DNA of 64,000 nt from Paraburkholderia saeva (lineage in GTDB: Bacteria > Pseudomonadota > Gammaproteobacteria > Burkholderiales > Burkholderiaceae). Below the pieces are notes generated by a model. It worked only from the letters and a program-made list of their open reading frames with translations, had not been told where the DNA came from and made no database searches. How positions within the stretch are numbered: the first letter of the stretch is position 1; the number at the start of each line of letters is the position of its first letter. Below are positions 25,944 to 34,889 of the stretch, in pieces. Both the position numbers and the translations under genes were made by a program. The stretch lies in the NCBI RefSeq assembly GCF_907164555.1, contig NZ_CAJQZC010000011.1, forward strand, positions 109,651 through 173,650, in the 5' to 3' direction.

Positions 25944-27821
25944 TTACGACTTCGCCGCCGCGGCGCGATCCAGACTGCGAAGAAACACGTCCGCCGATTC
26001 ATAGCCGACCACTCGCAGCACCTCGTTCCCGCCATGATCGAAAAAGATGATCCCAGGTGGCCCGAATAACTTGAAGCGTTTGAGCAGCGTCTGATCGTCG
26101 GGATTGTTGGCCGTCACGTCGGCGCGCAGCAGATTGAGTTGCTGCAACCTGGCGTGCACACGCGGGTCGCTGAACGTAAACTTTTCCATCTCCTTGCAGC
26201 TGACACACCAGTCGGCGTAAAAGTCGAGCATGGCCGGCTGGGCGGCCGTTTTGACAGCCTGATCGAGTTGCCCTGACGAACGTACCGGTGCAAACGTCAG
26301 CTGTCCCGCAGGCGCGCCCGCTGTCGGTGCCCCGCCGCGCGCAGCGAGTACCGCGAGCGGACGCAGCGGATCCGACGATCCGGCTGCAAGACCCACCAGC
26401 AGAACAGCGGCCCAGATCGTCAGTGCCGCACCCACGCCACGCCCAAGCCGACGCCACACCGAATGACCGCCCGCAGCCGGGGTGAACAGCCCGAGCGCAG
26501 CTGCGGCGATCAACAGCCACAGCGCTCCCAGCAGCATCTGCACACTGGCGCCGAGTGCCGGCCACACTATCCACAAAGCGGCCGCCAGCAACACGACCCC
26601 GAAAAATACCTTCACGCCGTCCATCCACGCGCCCGCGCGCGGCAGAAGTGTTCCGGCGCCAAAACCGATGATCAGCAACGGCACGCCAAGGCCGATTCCC
26701 ATCGAAAATAGCGCGGCGCCGCCCAGCAGCGCGTTGCCCGTGTGCGCAATGAACGCGAGAACGGCGAAGAGCGGCGCCGTCATGCATGCGCCCACCACCA
26801 GCGCCGACAGCGCGCCCATGCCCGCCACGGCGGCAAATTTTCCGCCAGAGGGGCCTTGCGAAACGCGAGCAGCGCCGTCCTGCCAGCGCTGAGGCAGCGC
26901 GATATCGAAGCCAGCGATCAGCGTCAGAGCGAACACGGTCAGCAGGACGCCAAACACGCCGAGTACCCACGGGTTCTGGAGCCACGCGCCGAGGCTCTGC
27001 CCGACCAGCGCCGCCGCGATGCCAAGCGCGGTATAGACGAGCGCCATACCGACCACATACGCCAGCGACAGCGAGAATCCGCGCACCCGCGTGACCCGCG
27101 CGCCCTCGCCAATGATGATCGCCGAGAGAATCGGAATCATCGGATACGAACACGGCAACAGGCTCAACACGACGCCCGCGACAAAATACAGACCGACAAT
27201 CGCGAAGAATCCGCCACCCTGAAGCAGCGACGCTGCATAGTCAGCGCTGGTTGCACGCTCGTACCACGACGTTTCGCCGCCCTGAGCTTGTCGTGACGAC
27301 TGGGAAGCTTCCGGCGCAGGCGCGACGAGCGCCGCCGCACCACCGGCGCCAGCCCCCTGCAGCGCCGCACCCTGCACGTGATAGACGCGCTCCATCGGCG
27401 GATAGCAGATGCCAGCGTCCGCACACCCCTGGGACGTCACGGCGATGTCGAACCCGCTTGCCGCCGACTTCACCGGAACGCGGATCGTCAACTCGCCTCG
27501 ATACGTTTCGACGTTTTTCTGGAAGGTCTCGTCGAATTTGACATGGGCCGCCGGAAAAACGGCGTCGCCAAGACTGACCGTACCGTTGCGGGTCGCGAAC
27601 GCAAAGCGCTCGCGGTACATGTAATAACCATCGGCGATCCTGTAATGTACGTCGACCTCGCCGGGCTGCTCCGTTGCGCTGAATTTGAAGGCAACATCGG
27701 GATCGAGGAAATCGTCGGCCGCTGCAGCGGACCGCCCAAATGCCATAACAAGCAACAGAAGCAACGACATGGCGACGGCGCGCAGTGGACCACGCGCGAG
27801 TCGGTTGGAACAGTTAAACAT
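25944..27821 (-). CDS. dsbD: Thiol:disulfide interchange protein DsbD
   Basis: 625 aa from the ATG at 27821, overlapping the cutA stop by 8 bases. Carries reducing power from cytoplasmic thioredoxin to periplasmic DsbC/DsbG-type proteins. Signal peptide to about residue 32. The alpha domain has the cysteine pair in SQGCADAGICYPP. Eight membrane helices follow, with cysteines in LLPCSYPMIP and VGACMTAP. The C-terminal thioredoxin domain has CVSC (539-542). All three redox pairs are intact. The cutA-dsbD pairing is common in proteobacteria. Confidence 0.96.
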   Translation of the reverse strand: MFNCSNRLARGPLRAVAMSLLLLLVMAFGRSAAAADDFLDPDVAFKFSATEQPGEVDVHYRIADGYYMYRERFAFATRNGTVSLGDAVFPAAHVKFDETFQKNVETYRGELTIRVPVKSAASGFDIAVTSQGCADAGICYPPMERVYHVQGAALQGAGAGGAAALVAPAPEASQSSRQAQGGETSWYERATSADYAASLLQGGGFFAIVGLYFVAGVVLSLLPCSYPMIPILSAIIIGEGARVTRVRGFSLSLAYVVGMALVYTALGIAAALVGQSLGAWLQNPWVLGVFGVLLTVFALTLIAGFDIALPQRWQDGAARVSQGPSGGKFAAVAGMGALSALVVGACMTAPLFAVLAFIAHTGNALLGGAALFSMGIGLGVPLLIIGFGAGTLLPRAGAWMDGVKVFFGVVLLAAALWIVWPALGASVQMLLGALWLLIAAAALGLFTPAAGGHSVWRRLGRGVGAALTIWAAVLLVGLAAGSSDPLRPLAVLAARGGAPTAGAPAGQLTFAPVRSSGQLDQAVKTAAQPAMLDFYADWCVSCKEMEKFTFSDPRVHARLQQLNLLRADVTANNPDDQTLLKRFKLFGPPGIIFFDHGGNEVLRVVGYESADVFLRSLDRAAAAKS

Positions 27822-28146
27822 GTAGTGTGCGTTGAGTTTCAGCGTTGACCCACTGCCCGTAAGCCACCGATGCAGTGGCCTGCCACGACAGGATTTCGGG
27901 GATGTCGTACGGATGGTGAGTTTGAATGTACTGCTCGAGCTCCAGTGCCCGTGCGACGCTCGTCTTGAAGAGCAACTGGATTTCGTCGCCCGATTCGATC
28001 GAGTTCTGCCAGTGGTAGCTTGAATGCACGGCGCCAAGTTGCGTAACGCATGCGGCGAGACGCGCGTGCAGCGCGCCCGACGCCAGTTTTTCCGCCGATT
28101 CCGTGTCAGGCGCGGTCGTCAGCATCAAGGTCACGATTGCGCTCAC
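27814..28146 (-). CDS. cutA: Divalent-cation tolerance protein CutA
   Basis: 110 aa, starting at a GTG (28146) with GGAG 6 nt upstream, which gives the standard N-terminus MSAIVTLMLTTAP. Small trimeric ferredoxin-like protein. Recognised by the LASGALHARLAACV helix, LLFKTS and the C-terminal HPYDIPEIL block. The physiological role is uncertain in most bacteria; links to copper tolerance in E. coli may reflect the neighbouring dsbD. Confidence 0.92.
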   Translation of the reverse strand: MSAIVTLMLTTAPDTESAEKLASGALHARLAACVTQLGAVHSSYHWQNSIESGDEIQLLFKTSVARALELEQYIQTHHPYDIPEILSWQATASVAYGQWVNAETQRTLHV

Positions 28147-28245
28147 AGCGTGCTCCAGCAAACAGGTATCCCGATCACGCTATCGTATCATCGCGGCCCA
28201 TAACCTCGCTGGCGGTACCCTGCGCGTCGTTCAGCCGCAGAAAGC

Positions 28246-28275
28246 AAAAAAGCCAGGCGTTTGCCTGGCTTTTTT
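28246..28275 (-). terminator. Rho-independent terminator ending the ribosomal superoperon
   Basis: AAAAAAGCCAGGC and its perfect complement flank a 4-nt loop (28246-28258 and 28263-28275). It is symmetric, with T-tracts on both strands, and lies 16 bp past the rplQ stop. Confidence 0.93.
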
Positions 28276-28290
28276 GCTAATGCTGGGAGC

Positions 28291-28686
28291 TTATTCCGCT
28301 TCCTGGATGTCGTCTGCTTCTACGATTTCCGGGCGGTCCATCAGTTGGACCAGCGCCATCGGAGCGTTATCGCCGACGCGGAAGCCGAACTTCAGGATGC
28401 TCGTGTAGCCACCCGGACGGTTCGCGTAGCGCGGGCCGAGGACTTCGAACAGCTTCGTGACCGAGTCACGATCGCGCAGGCGGTTGAACGCCAGACGACG
28501 ATTTGCCAGCGACGGCTTCTTGCCGAGCGTGATCAGCGGCTCGACGACTTTACGGAGTTCCTTCGCCTTCGGCAGCGTCGTCTTGATGACTTCGTGCTCG
28601 ATCAGCGAGTTGGACATGTTACGGAGCATTGCCAGACGGTGGCTGCTCGTGCGGTTCAGTTTCCGCAGACCATGACGGTGACGCAT
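28291..28686 (-). CDS. rplQ: 50S ribosomal protein L17
   Basis: 131 aa. The N-terminal MRHRHGLRKLNRTSSHRLAM is the family hallmark. L17 binds 23S rRNA near the polypeptide exit side. A short C-terminal acidic tail (EIVEADDIQEAE) is typical of the genus. Last gene of the alpha group, 164 bp after rpoA with a strong hairpin between them. Confidence 0.98.
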   Translation of the reverse strand: MRHRHGLRKLNRTSSHRLAMLRNMSNSLIEHEVIKTTLPKAKELRKVVEPLITLGKKPSLANRRLAFNRLRDRDSVTKLFEVLGPRYANRPGGYTSILKFGFRVGDNAPMALVQLMDRPEIVEADDIQEAE

Positions 28687-28773
28687 GTTAATTCCTTTGA
28701 TTCAGAGTTTTGATCCAGCTCTTCTATCGCGCTTCGTGCTGCCTGAAGACAGCCGAGCACACGGGCCGGTAGT

Positions 28774-28815
28774 AAAAAAGACAAGACGCGGATTTTAAAG
28801 GAAAATCCGCGTCTT
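28774..28815 (-). terminator. Perfect 14-bp hairpin with U-tract between rpoA and rplQ
   Basis: Arms 28783-28796 and 28802-28815 are perfectly complementary with a 5-nt loop. On the minus strand they are followed by GTCTTTTTT. By form this is a rho-independent terminator, but rplQ is expected on the same transcript, so it may attenuate or serve as a processing site. Confidence 0.75.
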
Positions 28816-28850
28816 TGCCAGTCGCGGTACAACTGCGATTCTTTCTCGTC

Positions 28851-29828
28851 TTACTTGTCGAGACCAGCCGGCGGCCAGTTTTCGAGCTTCATGCCGAGCG
28901 TCAGGCCACGCGAAGCGAGTACTTCCTTGATCTCGTTCAGCGACTTGCGGCCCAGATTCGGCGTCTTCAGCAGCTCGTTTTCCGTGCGCTGGATCAGGTC
29001 GCCGATGTAGTAAATGTTCTCGGCCTTCAGGCAGTTCGCGGAACGAACCGTGAGTTCGAGGTCATCCACCGGACGCAGCAGGATCGGATCGATCTGCGGC
29101 GCACGCGACGGCGCTTCAGCCGTTGCCTCGGTGCCTTCCAGAGCCGCGAACACCGACAGCTGATCGACCAGAATACGCGCCGATTGACGGATCGCTTCTT
29201 CAGGCGAAATCACACCGTTGGTTTCGATGTTCATGACGAGCTTGTCGAGGTCGGTACGCTGTTCGACACGCGCGCTTTCAACGGCGTAGCTCACGCGGCG
29301 AACCGGCGAGAACGACGCGTCGAGCACGATACGGCCGATGATCTTGGCCGACTCTTCGCCATAACGACGCACATTGCCCGGCACATAGCCACGGCCCTTC
29401 TCGACCTTGATCTGAACGTCGAGCTTGCCACCCTTCGACAGATGCGCAATCACGTGATCCGGGTTGATCACTTCGCAGTCGTGCGCGAGTTCGATGTCGC
29501 CAGCAGTGACAACGCCTTCGCCTTCCTTGCGCAGCGTAACGGTGACTTCGTCACGGTTGTGCAGCTTGAATACGACGCCCTTCAGGTTCAACAACAGGTT
29601 GACTACGTCCTCTTGCACACCGTCAAGCGTTGAGTATTCGTGCACGACGCCTGCGATCGTCACTTCGGTCGGCGCGTAGCCCACCATCGACGACAGCAGT
29701 ACACGCCGAAGCGCATTACCCAAGGTGTGGCCGTAACCGCGTTCAAACGGTTCCATGACCACTTTCGCATGGCTGTCGCCAAGCGATTCAACTGCGATGA
29801 TCTTGGGCTTCAACAAACTGGTTTGCAT
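28851..29828 (-). CDS. rpoA: RNA polymerase alpha subunit
   Basis: 325 aa. The N-terminal domain (about 1-230) dimerises and nucleates core assembly (FERGYGHTLGNALRRVLLSSM). A linker rich in Ala and Glu leads to the C-terminal domain that contacts UP elements and activators (VDDLELTVRSANCLKAENIYYIGDLIQRTE...). ATG start. Confidence 0.99.
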   Translation of the reverse strand: MQTSLLKPKIIAVESLGDSHAKVVMEPFERGYGHTLGNALRRVLLSSMVGYAPTEVTIAGVVHEYSTLDGVQEDVVNLLLNLKGVVFKLHNRDEVTVTLRKEGEGVVTAGDIELAHDCEVINPDHVIAHLSKGGKLDVQIKVEKGRGYVPGNVRRYGEESAKIIGRIVLDASFSPVRRVSYAVESARVEQRTDLDKLVMNIETNGVISPEEAIRQSARILVDQLSVFAALEGTEATAEAPSRAPQIDPILLRPVDDLELTVRSANCLKAENIYYIGDLIQRTENELLKTPNLGRKSLNEIKEVLASRGLTLGMKLENWPPAGLDK

Positions 29829-29899
29829 AGGTTTTCCTTTTCAATACCCTCGGCTCGTTACACCGATAAGGCTGACCGGTAACAACCTGAAAATAAACA

Positions 29900-29941
29900 G
29901 CCGGGACGCCCCCTTGCGTAACGCAATCAGGGTGCCCCGGC
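29900..29941 (-). promoter_or_regulatory. Large hairpin between rpsD and rpoA
   Basis: Twelve bases after the rpsD stop, GCCGGGGCACCC pairs with GGGGGCGTCCCGGC with one mismatch and wobble pairs. The apex folds further (TTGCG/CGCAA). On the minus strand it is followed by TGTTTATTTTC. It resembles a leaky terminator or attenuator that would set rpoA expression relative to ribosomal proteins. Confidence 0.5.
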
Positions 29942-29952
29942 CGTCAATCCGA

Positions 29953-30576
29953 TTACCGCGAATACAATTCGACGATCAGGCTTTCGTTGATATCGCCAGC
30001 GATGTCGCTGCGTTCCGGCTTCTGCTTGAACGTGCCTTCGAATTTCTTCGAGTCGACAGCAACCCAGCTCGGCAGACCGCCTTGCTCGGCCAGCGACAGC
30101 GCTTCGAGAATACGAGCCTGCTTCTTGGCCTGTTCGCGAACCGCCACCACATCGCCTGCCTTCACTTGCAGCGACGGGATGTTGGTCACAACGCCGTTCA
30201 CCGTGATTGCCTTGTGGCCGACCAGTTGACGTGCTTCAGCGCGCGTCGAGCCGAAGCCCATGCGATACACGACGTTGTCGAGACGCGACTCGAGCAGTTG
30301 CAGCAGGTTTTCACCCGTATTGCCCTTGAGACGGTCAGCTTCAGCGAAGTAACGGCGGAACTGGCGTTCGAGGACGCCGTAGATGCGCTTTACTTTTTGC
30401 TTTTCGCGCAGCTGCGTGCCGTAATCGGACGTACGTGCACCCGACGTGCGGCCATGTTGGCCCGGCTTGCTGTCAAGCTTGCACTTGTCAGCGAGCGAAC
30501 GACGTGCGCTCTTCAGGAAGAGGTCAGTGCCTTCACGGCGGGAGAGCTTGGCCTTGGGGCCGATATAACGTGCCAC
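29953..30576 (-). CDS. rpsD: 30S ribosomal protein S4
   Basis: 207 aa, GTG start with GAAGGAA 5 nt upstream. MARYIGPKAKLSRREGTDL and the S4 domain (LESRLDNVVYRMGFGSTRAEARQLV) are conserved. Primary binder of the 16S 5' domain and, in E. coli, the autogenous repressor of the alpha operon. No zinc cysteines. The 144-bp gap upstream has a GTGAAT/ATTCAC hairpin that could be a regulatory target. Confidence 0.98.
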   Translation of the reverse strand: MARYIGPKAKLSRREGTDLFLKSARRSLADKCKLDSKPGQHGRTSGARTSDYGTQLREKQKVKRIYGVLERQFRRYFAEADRLKGNTGENLLQLLESRLDNVVYRMGFGSTRAEARQLVGHKAITVNGVVTNIPSLQVKAGDVVAVREQAKKQARILEALSLAEQGGLPSWVAVDSKKFEGTFKQKPERSDIAGDINESLIVELYSR

Positions 30577-30720
30577 GTTGATTCCTTCTCTGATTGATCA
30601 CGTGAATCTGGATTCACGCTAGTCCGAACCCTTTGGGTCGAACGGTGGGCTTAGTCAATTCAATAACGCAAGCAGCCCGTCGGCGCACGAGGCGTCAACG
30701 AGCGCTAGCAAAACGGCGTC

Positions 30721-31125
30721 TTAGATACGACGACGCTTCGGCGGACGGCAGCCGTTGTGCGGGACCGGCGTCACGTCGGAGATCGCGGTGATCTTGATAC
30801 CAAGACCATGCAGCGCGCGCACCGCGGACTCACGGCCAGGACCGGGGCCCTTGATCCGCACTTCGAGGTTCTTTACGCCGTATTCCATCGCCACGCGACC
30901 AGCCGACTCAGCTGCAACCTGAGCTGCAAACGGCGTCGACTTACGCGAGCCCTTGAAACCCTGGCCACCCGACGTCGCCCAGGCAAGCGCGTTGCCTTGA
31001 CGATCGGTGATCGTGATGATGGTATTGTTGAACGACGCGTGAACGTGAACCACGCCCTCGGCGACGTTCTTCTTGACCTTCTTGCGAACGCGTTGCGCCG
31101 CGGAGTTGTTCGAAGCCTTAGCCAT
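30721..31125 (-). CDS. rpsK: 30S ribosomal protein S11
   Basis: 134 aa. Platform protein of the 30S subunit close to the E site. Recognised by GVVHVHASFNNTIITITDRQGNAL and the C-terminal DVTPVPHNGCRPPKRRRI. ATG start, 28 bp after rpsM. Confidence 0.99.
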   Translation of the reverse strand: MAKASNNSAAQRVRKKVKKNVAEGVVHVHASFNNTIITITDRQGNALAWATSGGQGFKGSRKSTPFAAQVAAESAGRVAMEYGVKNLEVRIKGPGPGRESAVRALHGLGIKITAISDVTPVPHNGCRPPKRRRI

Positions 31126-31153
31126 TACGTTTTCCTGTAACTGTCAGTTCCGC

Positions 31154-31519
31154 TTACTTCTTCAGCGATTGCGCTGCACGACGCGGACCCTTGCGCGTAC
31201 GGGCATTCGTACGCGTGCGCTGGCCACGCAGGGGCAAGCCCTTGCGGTGACGCACGCCACGGTAGCAGCCGAGATCCATCAGGCGCTTGATGTTCATCGT
31301 CGTTTCACGGCGAAGATCGCCTTCAACGATGAACTTGCCGACTTCTTCACGCAGCTTTTCGAGGTCTGCGTCGTTCAGGTCCTTGACCTTCTTCGAAAAT
31401 GCCACACCAGCAGCGACGCAAATGTCGCGCGAGCGCGTGCGGCCGATACCGTAAATTGCCGTGAGGCCGATTTCAGTATGCTGGTGATTCGGGATGTTAA
31501 CCCCTGCGATACGAGCCAT
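31154..31519 (-). CDS. rpsM: 30S ribosomal protein S13
   Basis: 121 aa. Head protein that bridges to the 50S subunit and contacts the P-site tRNA through its basic tail ([21 protein letters not shown]). N-terminal [10 protein letters not shown] and the helix-two-turn-helix [10 protein letters not shown] are conserved. Confidence 0.99.
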
Positions 31520-31560
31520 TGTTTTTCCTCAAACAAAAAGCGCAAGCAAAAGCGCGGCGT

Positions 31561-31677
31561 TCAGCCTTGACGCTGTTTGTGGCGCGGATCAGAGCTGCAA
31601 ATCACGCGCACAACGCCCTTGCGCTTGATGATCTTGCAATTGCGGCAAATGCGCTTAACCGATGCCATCACTTTCAT
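31561..31677 (-). CDS. rpmJ: 50S ribosomal protein L36
   Basis: 38 aa, read directly from the sequence because it is too short for most gene finders. Starts [11 protein letters not shown] and ends DPRHKQRQG. The zinc-binding residues Cys11, Cys14, Cys27 and His33 are intact, so this is the zinc-containing form. It lies 20 bp after infA and 41 bp before rpsM. Small 23S rRNA binder of the large subunit. Confidence 0.97.
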
Positions 31678-31697
31678 GATATTACCCTTTTTTCAAA

Positions 31698-31916
31698 TCA
31701 CTTCGCCCGGAACACGATCCGCGCACGCGACAGATCGTAAGGCGTCAATTCAACCGTCACCTTGTCGCCCGGCAGGATTCGGATGTAGTGCATCCGCATC
31801 TTGCCGGATATGTGTCCCAATACGACATGGCCGTTTTCCAGCTTTACCCTGAAGGTAGCGTTAGGCAGGTTTTCGATAACCTCACCCTGCATCTGGATTA
31901 CATCGTCTTTGGCCAT
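31698..31916 (-). CDS. infA: Translation initiation factor IF-1
   Basis: 72 aa from the ATG at 31916 (MAKDDVIQMQGEV), 8 bp after secY, with AAAGGA upstream. OB fold (NATFRVKLENGHVVLGHISGKMRMHYIRILPGDKV) that occupies the A site during initiation. Placement between secY and rpmJ is the common arrangement outside enterics. Confidence 0.98.
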   Translation of the reverse strand: MAKDDVIQMQGEVIENLPNATFRVKLENGHVVLGHISGKMRMHYIRILPGDKVTVELTPYDLSRARIVFRAK

Positions 31917-31924
31917 AAGTCCTT

Positions 31925-33271
31925 TCAACGCATCGGGACGCCGCCGCCTTTGAAATTGGCTTTCTTCAGCAGCGATTCATACTGTTGCGACATAACGTAC
32001 GACTGCACCTGCGCCATGAAGTCCATTGTGACGACGACAATGATCAGCAGCGACGTTCCACCGAAATAAAACGGCACATTCCAGCGCAGTACCAGAAACT
32101 CAGGCAGCAGACAGACGAACACAATGTAGATCGCACCGGCCAGCGTCAAACGCGTGAGGATGCGGTCGATATATCGAGCCGTCTGATCGCCCGGACGGAT
32201 ACCCGGAACGAAAGCGCCGCTTTTCTTCAGGTTGTCGGCCGTTTCCCTGCTGTTGAACACCAATGCGGTGTAAAAGAAGCAGAAGAACACGATCGCCAAC
32301 GCGTACAACAACACGTACACCGGTTGACCCGGTTTGAGCGCCTCAGCCACGTTATGCAGCGTGTCGCCAAACCAGCTGGTACGCGACCCCGAACTGAACC
32401 AGTTCAGGATGGTTGCCGGGAAGAGAATGATCGACGACGCGAAGATCGGCGGAATCACACCCGACATGTTCAGCTTCAGCGGCAAATGCGAAGACTGGCC
32501 GCCGTAAATCTTGTTGCCCACCTGCCGCTTCGCGTAGTTCACAAGAATCTTGCGCTGGCCGCGTTCGATGAACACCACCAGATACGTCACAGCAGCAATC
32601 AGCGCGACGACGATAATCGCCGACACCGGGCCCATCGAGCCGGTTTGCACCAGCGAGAACAGACCACCGATTGCATTCGGGAAACCCGCTGCAATACCGC
32701 CGAAAATGATGATCGAGATGCCGTTACCCAGTCCGCGCTCCGTGATCTGCTCACCCAGCCACATCAGGAACATCGTACCGGTCACCAGCGTCACAACCGT
32801 CGTGAGGCGGAACACCATACCCGGATCGATGACGAGTGCCGGCTGATTTTCAAGCGCTACGGCAATGCCGAACGCCTGGAAAGTAGCAAGCAGTACGGTA
32901 AAGACCCGCGTGTACTGCGTAATTTTCCGCTGCCCCGCCTGTCCCTCTTTCTTCAACGCTTCGAGTTGCGGCGAAACAATCGCCAGCAACTGCATGATGA
33001 TCGACGCCGAAATGTACGGCATGATCCCCAGCGCGAAAATCGTGAACCGCGAGAGTGCGCCACCCGAGAACATGTTAAACATGCCAAGGATGCCGCCCGA
33101 CTGGCTCTGAAACAGCTTTGCCAGTTGGTCCGGGTCGATACCCGGCACCGGAATGTGCGCGCCGATACGGTAGACGATCAGCGCCAGCAGCAAAAATACT
33201 GCTCGCCGACGCAGATCGCCAAACTTCGCCGCGCTTCGACCGGGCTTTGCGAGACTCGGGCTGTTAGCCAA
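31925..33271 (-). CDS. secY: Preprotein translocase channel subunit SecY
   Basis: 448 aa, TTG start at 33271 (LANSPSLAKPGRSAAKFGDL) supported by GGAGAAGGT just upstream; another TTG at 33289 has no such site. Ten membrane helices form the Sec channel. Conserved cytoplasmic loop residues are seen in VVFIERGQRKILVNYAKRQ and SRETADNLKKSGAFVPGIRPG. Partner of SecE, encoded at the other end of this cluster (61699). Confidence 0.98.
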   Translation of the reverse strand: MANSPSLAKPGRSAAKFGDLRRRAVFLLLALIVYRIGAHIPVPGIDPDQLAKLFQSQSGGILGMFNMFSGGALSRFTIFALGIMPYISASIIMQLLAIVSPQLEALKKEGQAGQRKITQYTRVFTVLLATFQAFGIAVALENQPALVIDPGMVFRLTTVVTLVTGTMFLMWLGEQITERGLGNGISIIIFGGIAAGFPNAIGGLFSLVQTGSMGPVSAIIVVALIAAVTYLVVFIERGQRKILVNYAKRQVGNKIYGGQSSHLPLKLNMSGVIPPIFASSIILFPATILNWFSSGSRTSWFGDTLHNVAEALKPGQPVYVLLYALAIVFFCFFYTALVFNSRETADNLKKSGAFVPGIRPGDQTARYIDRILTRLTLAGAIYIVFVCLLPEFLVLRWNVPFYFGGTSLLIIVVVTMDFMAQVQSYVMSQQYESLLKKANFKGGGVPMR

Positions 33272-33317
33272 GTACCTTCTCCGATGCAAATGCTAGTGAC
33301 GGCAATCGACTTGCACG

Positions 33318-33752
33318 TTACTCGGCAAAAGAGCCACCTGCTGCTTCGATAGCAGCACGTGCACCCTTCGTCGCACCCAGACCCTTCACAACGATCTTGC
33401 GCTTCAGCTCGCCCGTCGCGATGATCTTGGCGCTCTTGATCAGCTCGCCGACCAGGCCGGCTTGCTTCAGAGCCAGCAGATCGATTTCGTCGACCGGCAG
33501 CTTTTCCAGATCCGAGAGACGCACTTCACCAACGAATTCCTTCGTCAGCGAGGTGAAGCCACGCTTCGGCAGGCGACGTTGCAGAGGCATTTGACCGCCT
33601 TCGAAGCCAACCTTGTGAAAGCCGCCCGAACGCGACTTCTGACCCTTGTGACCGCGACCTGCGGTCTTGCCGAGTCCAGAGCCGATACCACGACCGACGC
33701 GACGCTTTGCGTGCTTCGAGCCTTCTGCCGGCTTCAGGTTATTCAATTCCAT
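33318..33752 (-). CDS. rplO: 50S ribosomal protein L15
   Basis: 144 aa from the ATG at 33752 (MELNNLKPAEGSK), GGAG 6 nt upstream. Long Gly/Arg/Lys-rich N-terminal extension (RRVGRGIGSGLGKTAGRGHKGQKSR) threads into 23S rRNA; globular C-terminus. Late assembly protein. Confidence 0.98.
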   Translation of the reverse strand: MELNNLKPAEGSKHAKRRVGRGIGSGLGKTAGRGHKGQKSRSGGFHKVGFEGGQMPLQRRLPKRGFTSLTKEFVGEVRLSDLEKLPVDEIDLLALKQAGLVGELIKSAKIIATGELKRKIVVKGLGATKGARAAIEAAGGSFAE

Positions 33753-33781
33753 TATCAACTCCTTGAGTCCTGGTCAGCCGC

Positions 33782-33964
33782 TTAGCTGATGACCTTAACG
33801 AGGTACGAAACCTTGTTGATCATGCCGCGCACAGCCGGCGTGTCCTGCAGCTCGCTAACCGAGTTGAGTCGGCGCAGGCCCAGACCACGTACCGTTGCAC
33901 GGTGCGTTTCGCGGGTCCCGATCAGGCTCTTGACGAGCTGAACCTTGACAGTTTTTTCAGACAT
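33782..33964 (-). CDS. rpmD: 50S ribosomal protein L30
   Basis: 60 aa from the ATG at 33964 (MSEKTVKVQLVKS). Compact ferredoxin-like protein with the family motif RATVRGLGLRRLN and VRGMINKVSYLVKV. Flanked by rpsE and rplO with 14 and 29 bp gaps. Confidence 0.98.
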   Translation of the reverse strand: MSEKTVKVQLVKSLIGTRETHRATVRGLGLRRLNSVSELQDTPAVRGMINKVSYLVKVIS

Positions 33965-33978
33965 GGTGACCACCTGGC

Positions 33979-34497
33979 TTAGCCCAAAATATCTTCGACG
34001 GACTTACCACGCTTCGCCGCGATATCGCCCGGGGTGGACTGCTTGCGCAGGCCGTCGAGCGTCGCACGGACGAGGTTGTAAGGGTTCGTCGAACCGTGGC
34101 TCTTGGCCACCACATTTTGCACGCCCATCACGTCGAACACTGCGCGCATCGGGCCGCCAGCGATCACGCCCGTACCATCCTTCGCCGGAGCGAGGAGGAC
34201 TGCGGATGCGCCGTGCTTACCGTGCACTTCGTGCTGCAACGTACCATTCTTGAGCGGCACCTTGAACATGTTGCGGCGAGCCTGTTCCATTGCCTTTTGA
34301 ACAGCAACCGGAACTTCCTTCGCTTTGCCCTTGCCCATGCCGATGCGGCCATCGCCGTCGCCAACAACGGTGAGTGCGGCGAAGCCGAGAATACGGCCAC
34401 CCTTCACCACCTTGGTCACGCGGTTGACCGAAATCATCTTTTCACGAAGGCCGTCGTCGCGTTCGTCAGCCTGAACTTTCGCTTGCATCTTTGCCAT
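33979..34497 (-). CDS. rpsE: 30S ribosomal protein S5
   Basis: 172 aa. Decoding-fidelity protein near the mRNA entry channel. The N-terminal double-stranded-RNA-binding-like domain has LREKMISVNRVTKVVKGGRILGFAALTVVGDGDGRIG; the spectinomycin-related loop (NRVTKVVKGGR) looks wild type. Confidence 0.99.
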   Translation of the reverse strand: MAKMQAKVQADERDDGLREKMISVNRVTKVVKGGRILGFAALTVVGDGDGRIGMGKGKAKEVPVAVQKAMEQARRNMFKVPLKNGTLQHEVHGKHGASAVLLAPAKDGTGVIAGGPMRAVFDVMGVQNVVAKSHGSTNPYNLVRATLDGLRKQSTPGDIAAKRGKSVEDILG

Positions 34498-34511
34498 GAC
34501 GAATTCTTCCC

Positions 34512-34877
34512 TTAGAACTTGAGTCCGGCTTCGCGCGCCGCATCAGCCAGCGCTTTCACGCGGCCGTGGTAACGGAAACCCGAACGGTCGAAGGCGACGG
34601 ATTCGATGCCGGCAGCCTTAGCCTTTTCTGCAATGCGCTTGCCGATCAGCGTAGCAGCGGCGACGTTGCCACCTTTGCCGGACTGGTCAGCCAGTTGCGC
34701 ACGCACTTCGGCTTCGAGCGTCGACGCGCTGGCGAGCACCTTGGTGCCGCACGGCGAGAACACTTGTGCATAGATGTGCGTGTTCGTGCGATGCACGGCG
34801 AGACGCGCGACCTGCAGCTCAGCGATCTTGATACGCGTCTGACGAGCGCGGCGCAGGCGAGATTGAGTCTTATCCAT
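34512..34877 (-). CDS. rplR: 50S ribosomal protein L18
   Basis: 121 aa. Binds 5S rRNA and joins it to the central protuberance with L5 and L25. Basic N-terminus (MDKTQSRLRRARQTRIKI) and the LIGKRIAEKAKAAGIESVAFDRSGFRYHGRVKALADAAREAGL C-terminal block are typical. Confidence 0.99.
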   Translation of the reverse strand: MDKTQSRLRRARQTRIKIAELQVARLAVHRTNTHIYAQVFSPCGTKVLASASTLEAEVRAQLADQSGKGGNVAAATLIGKRIAEKAKAAGIESVAFDRSGFRYHGRVKALADAAREAGLKF

Positions 34878-34889
34878 GATTGCGCACCC

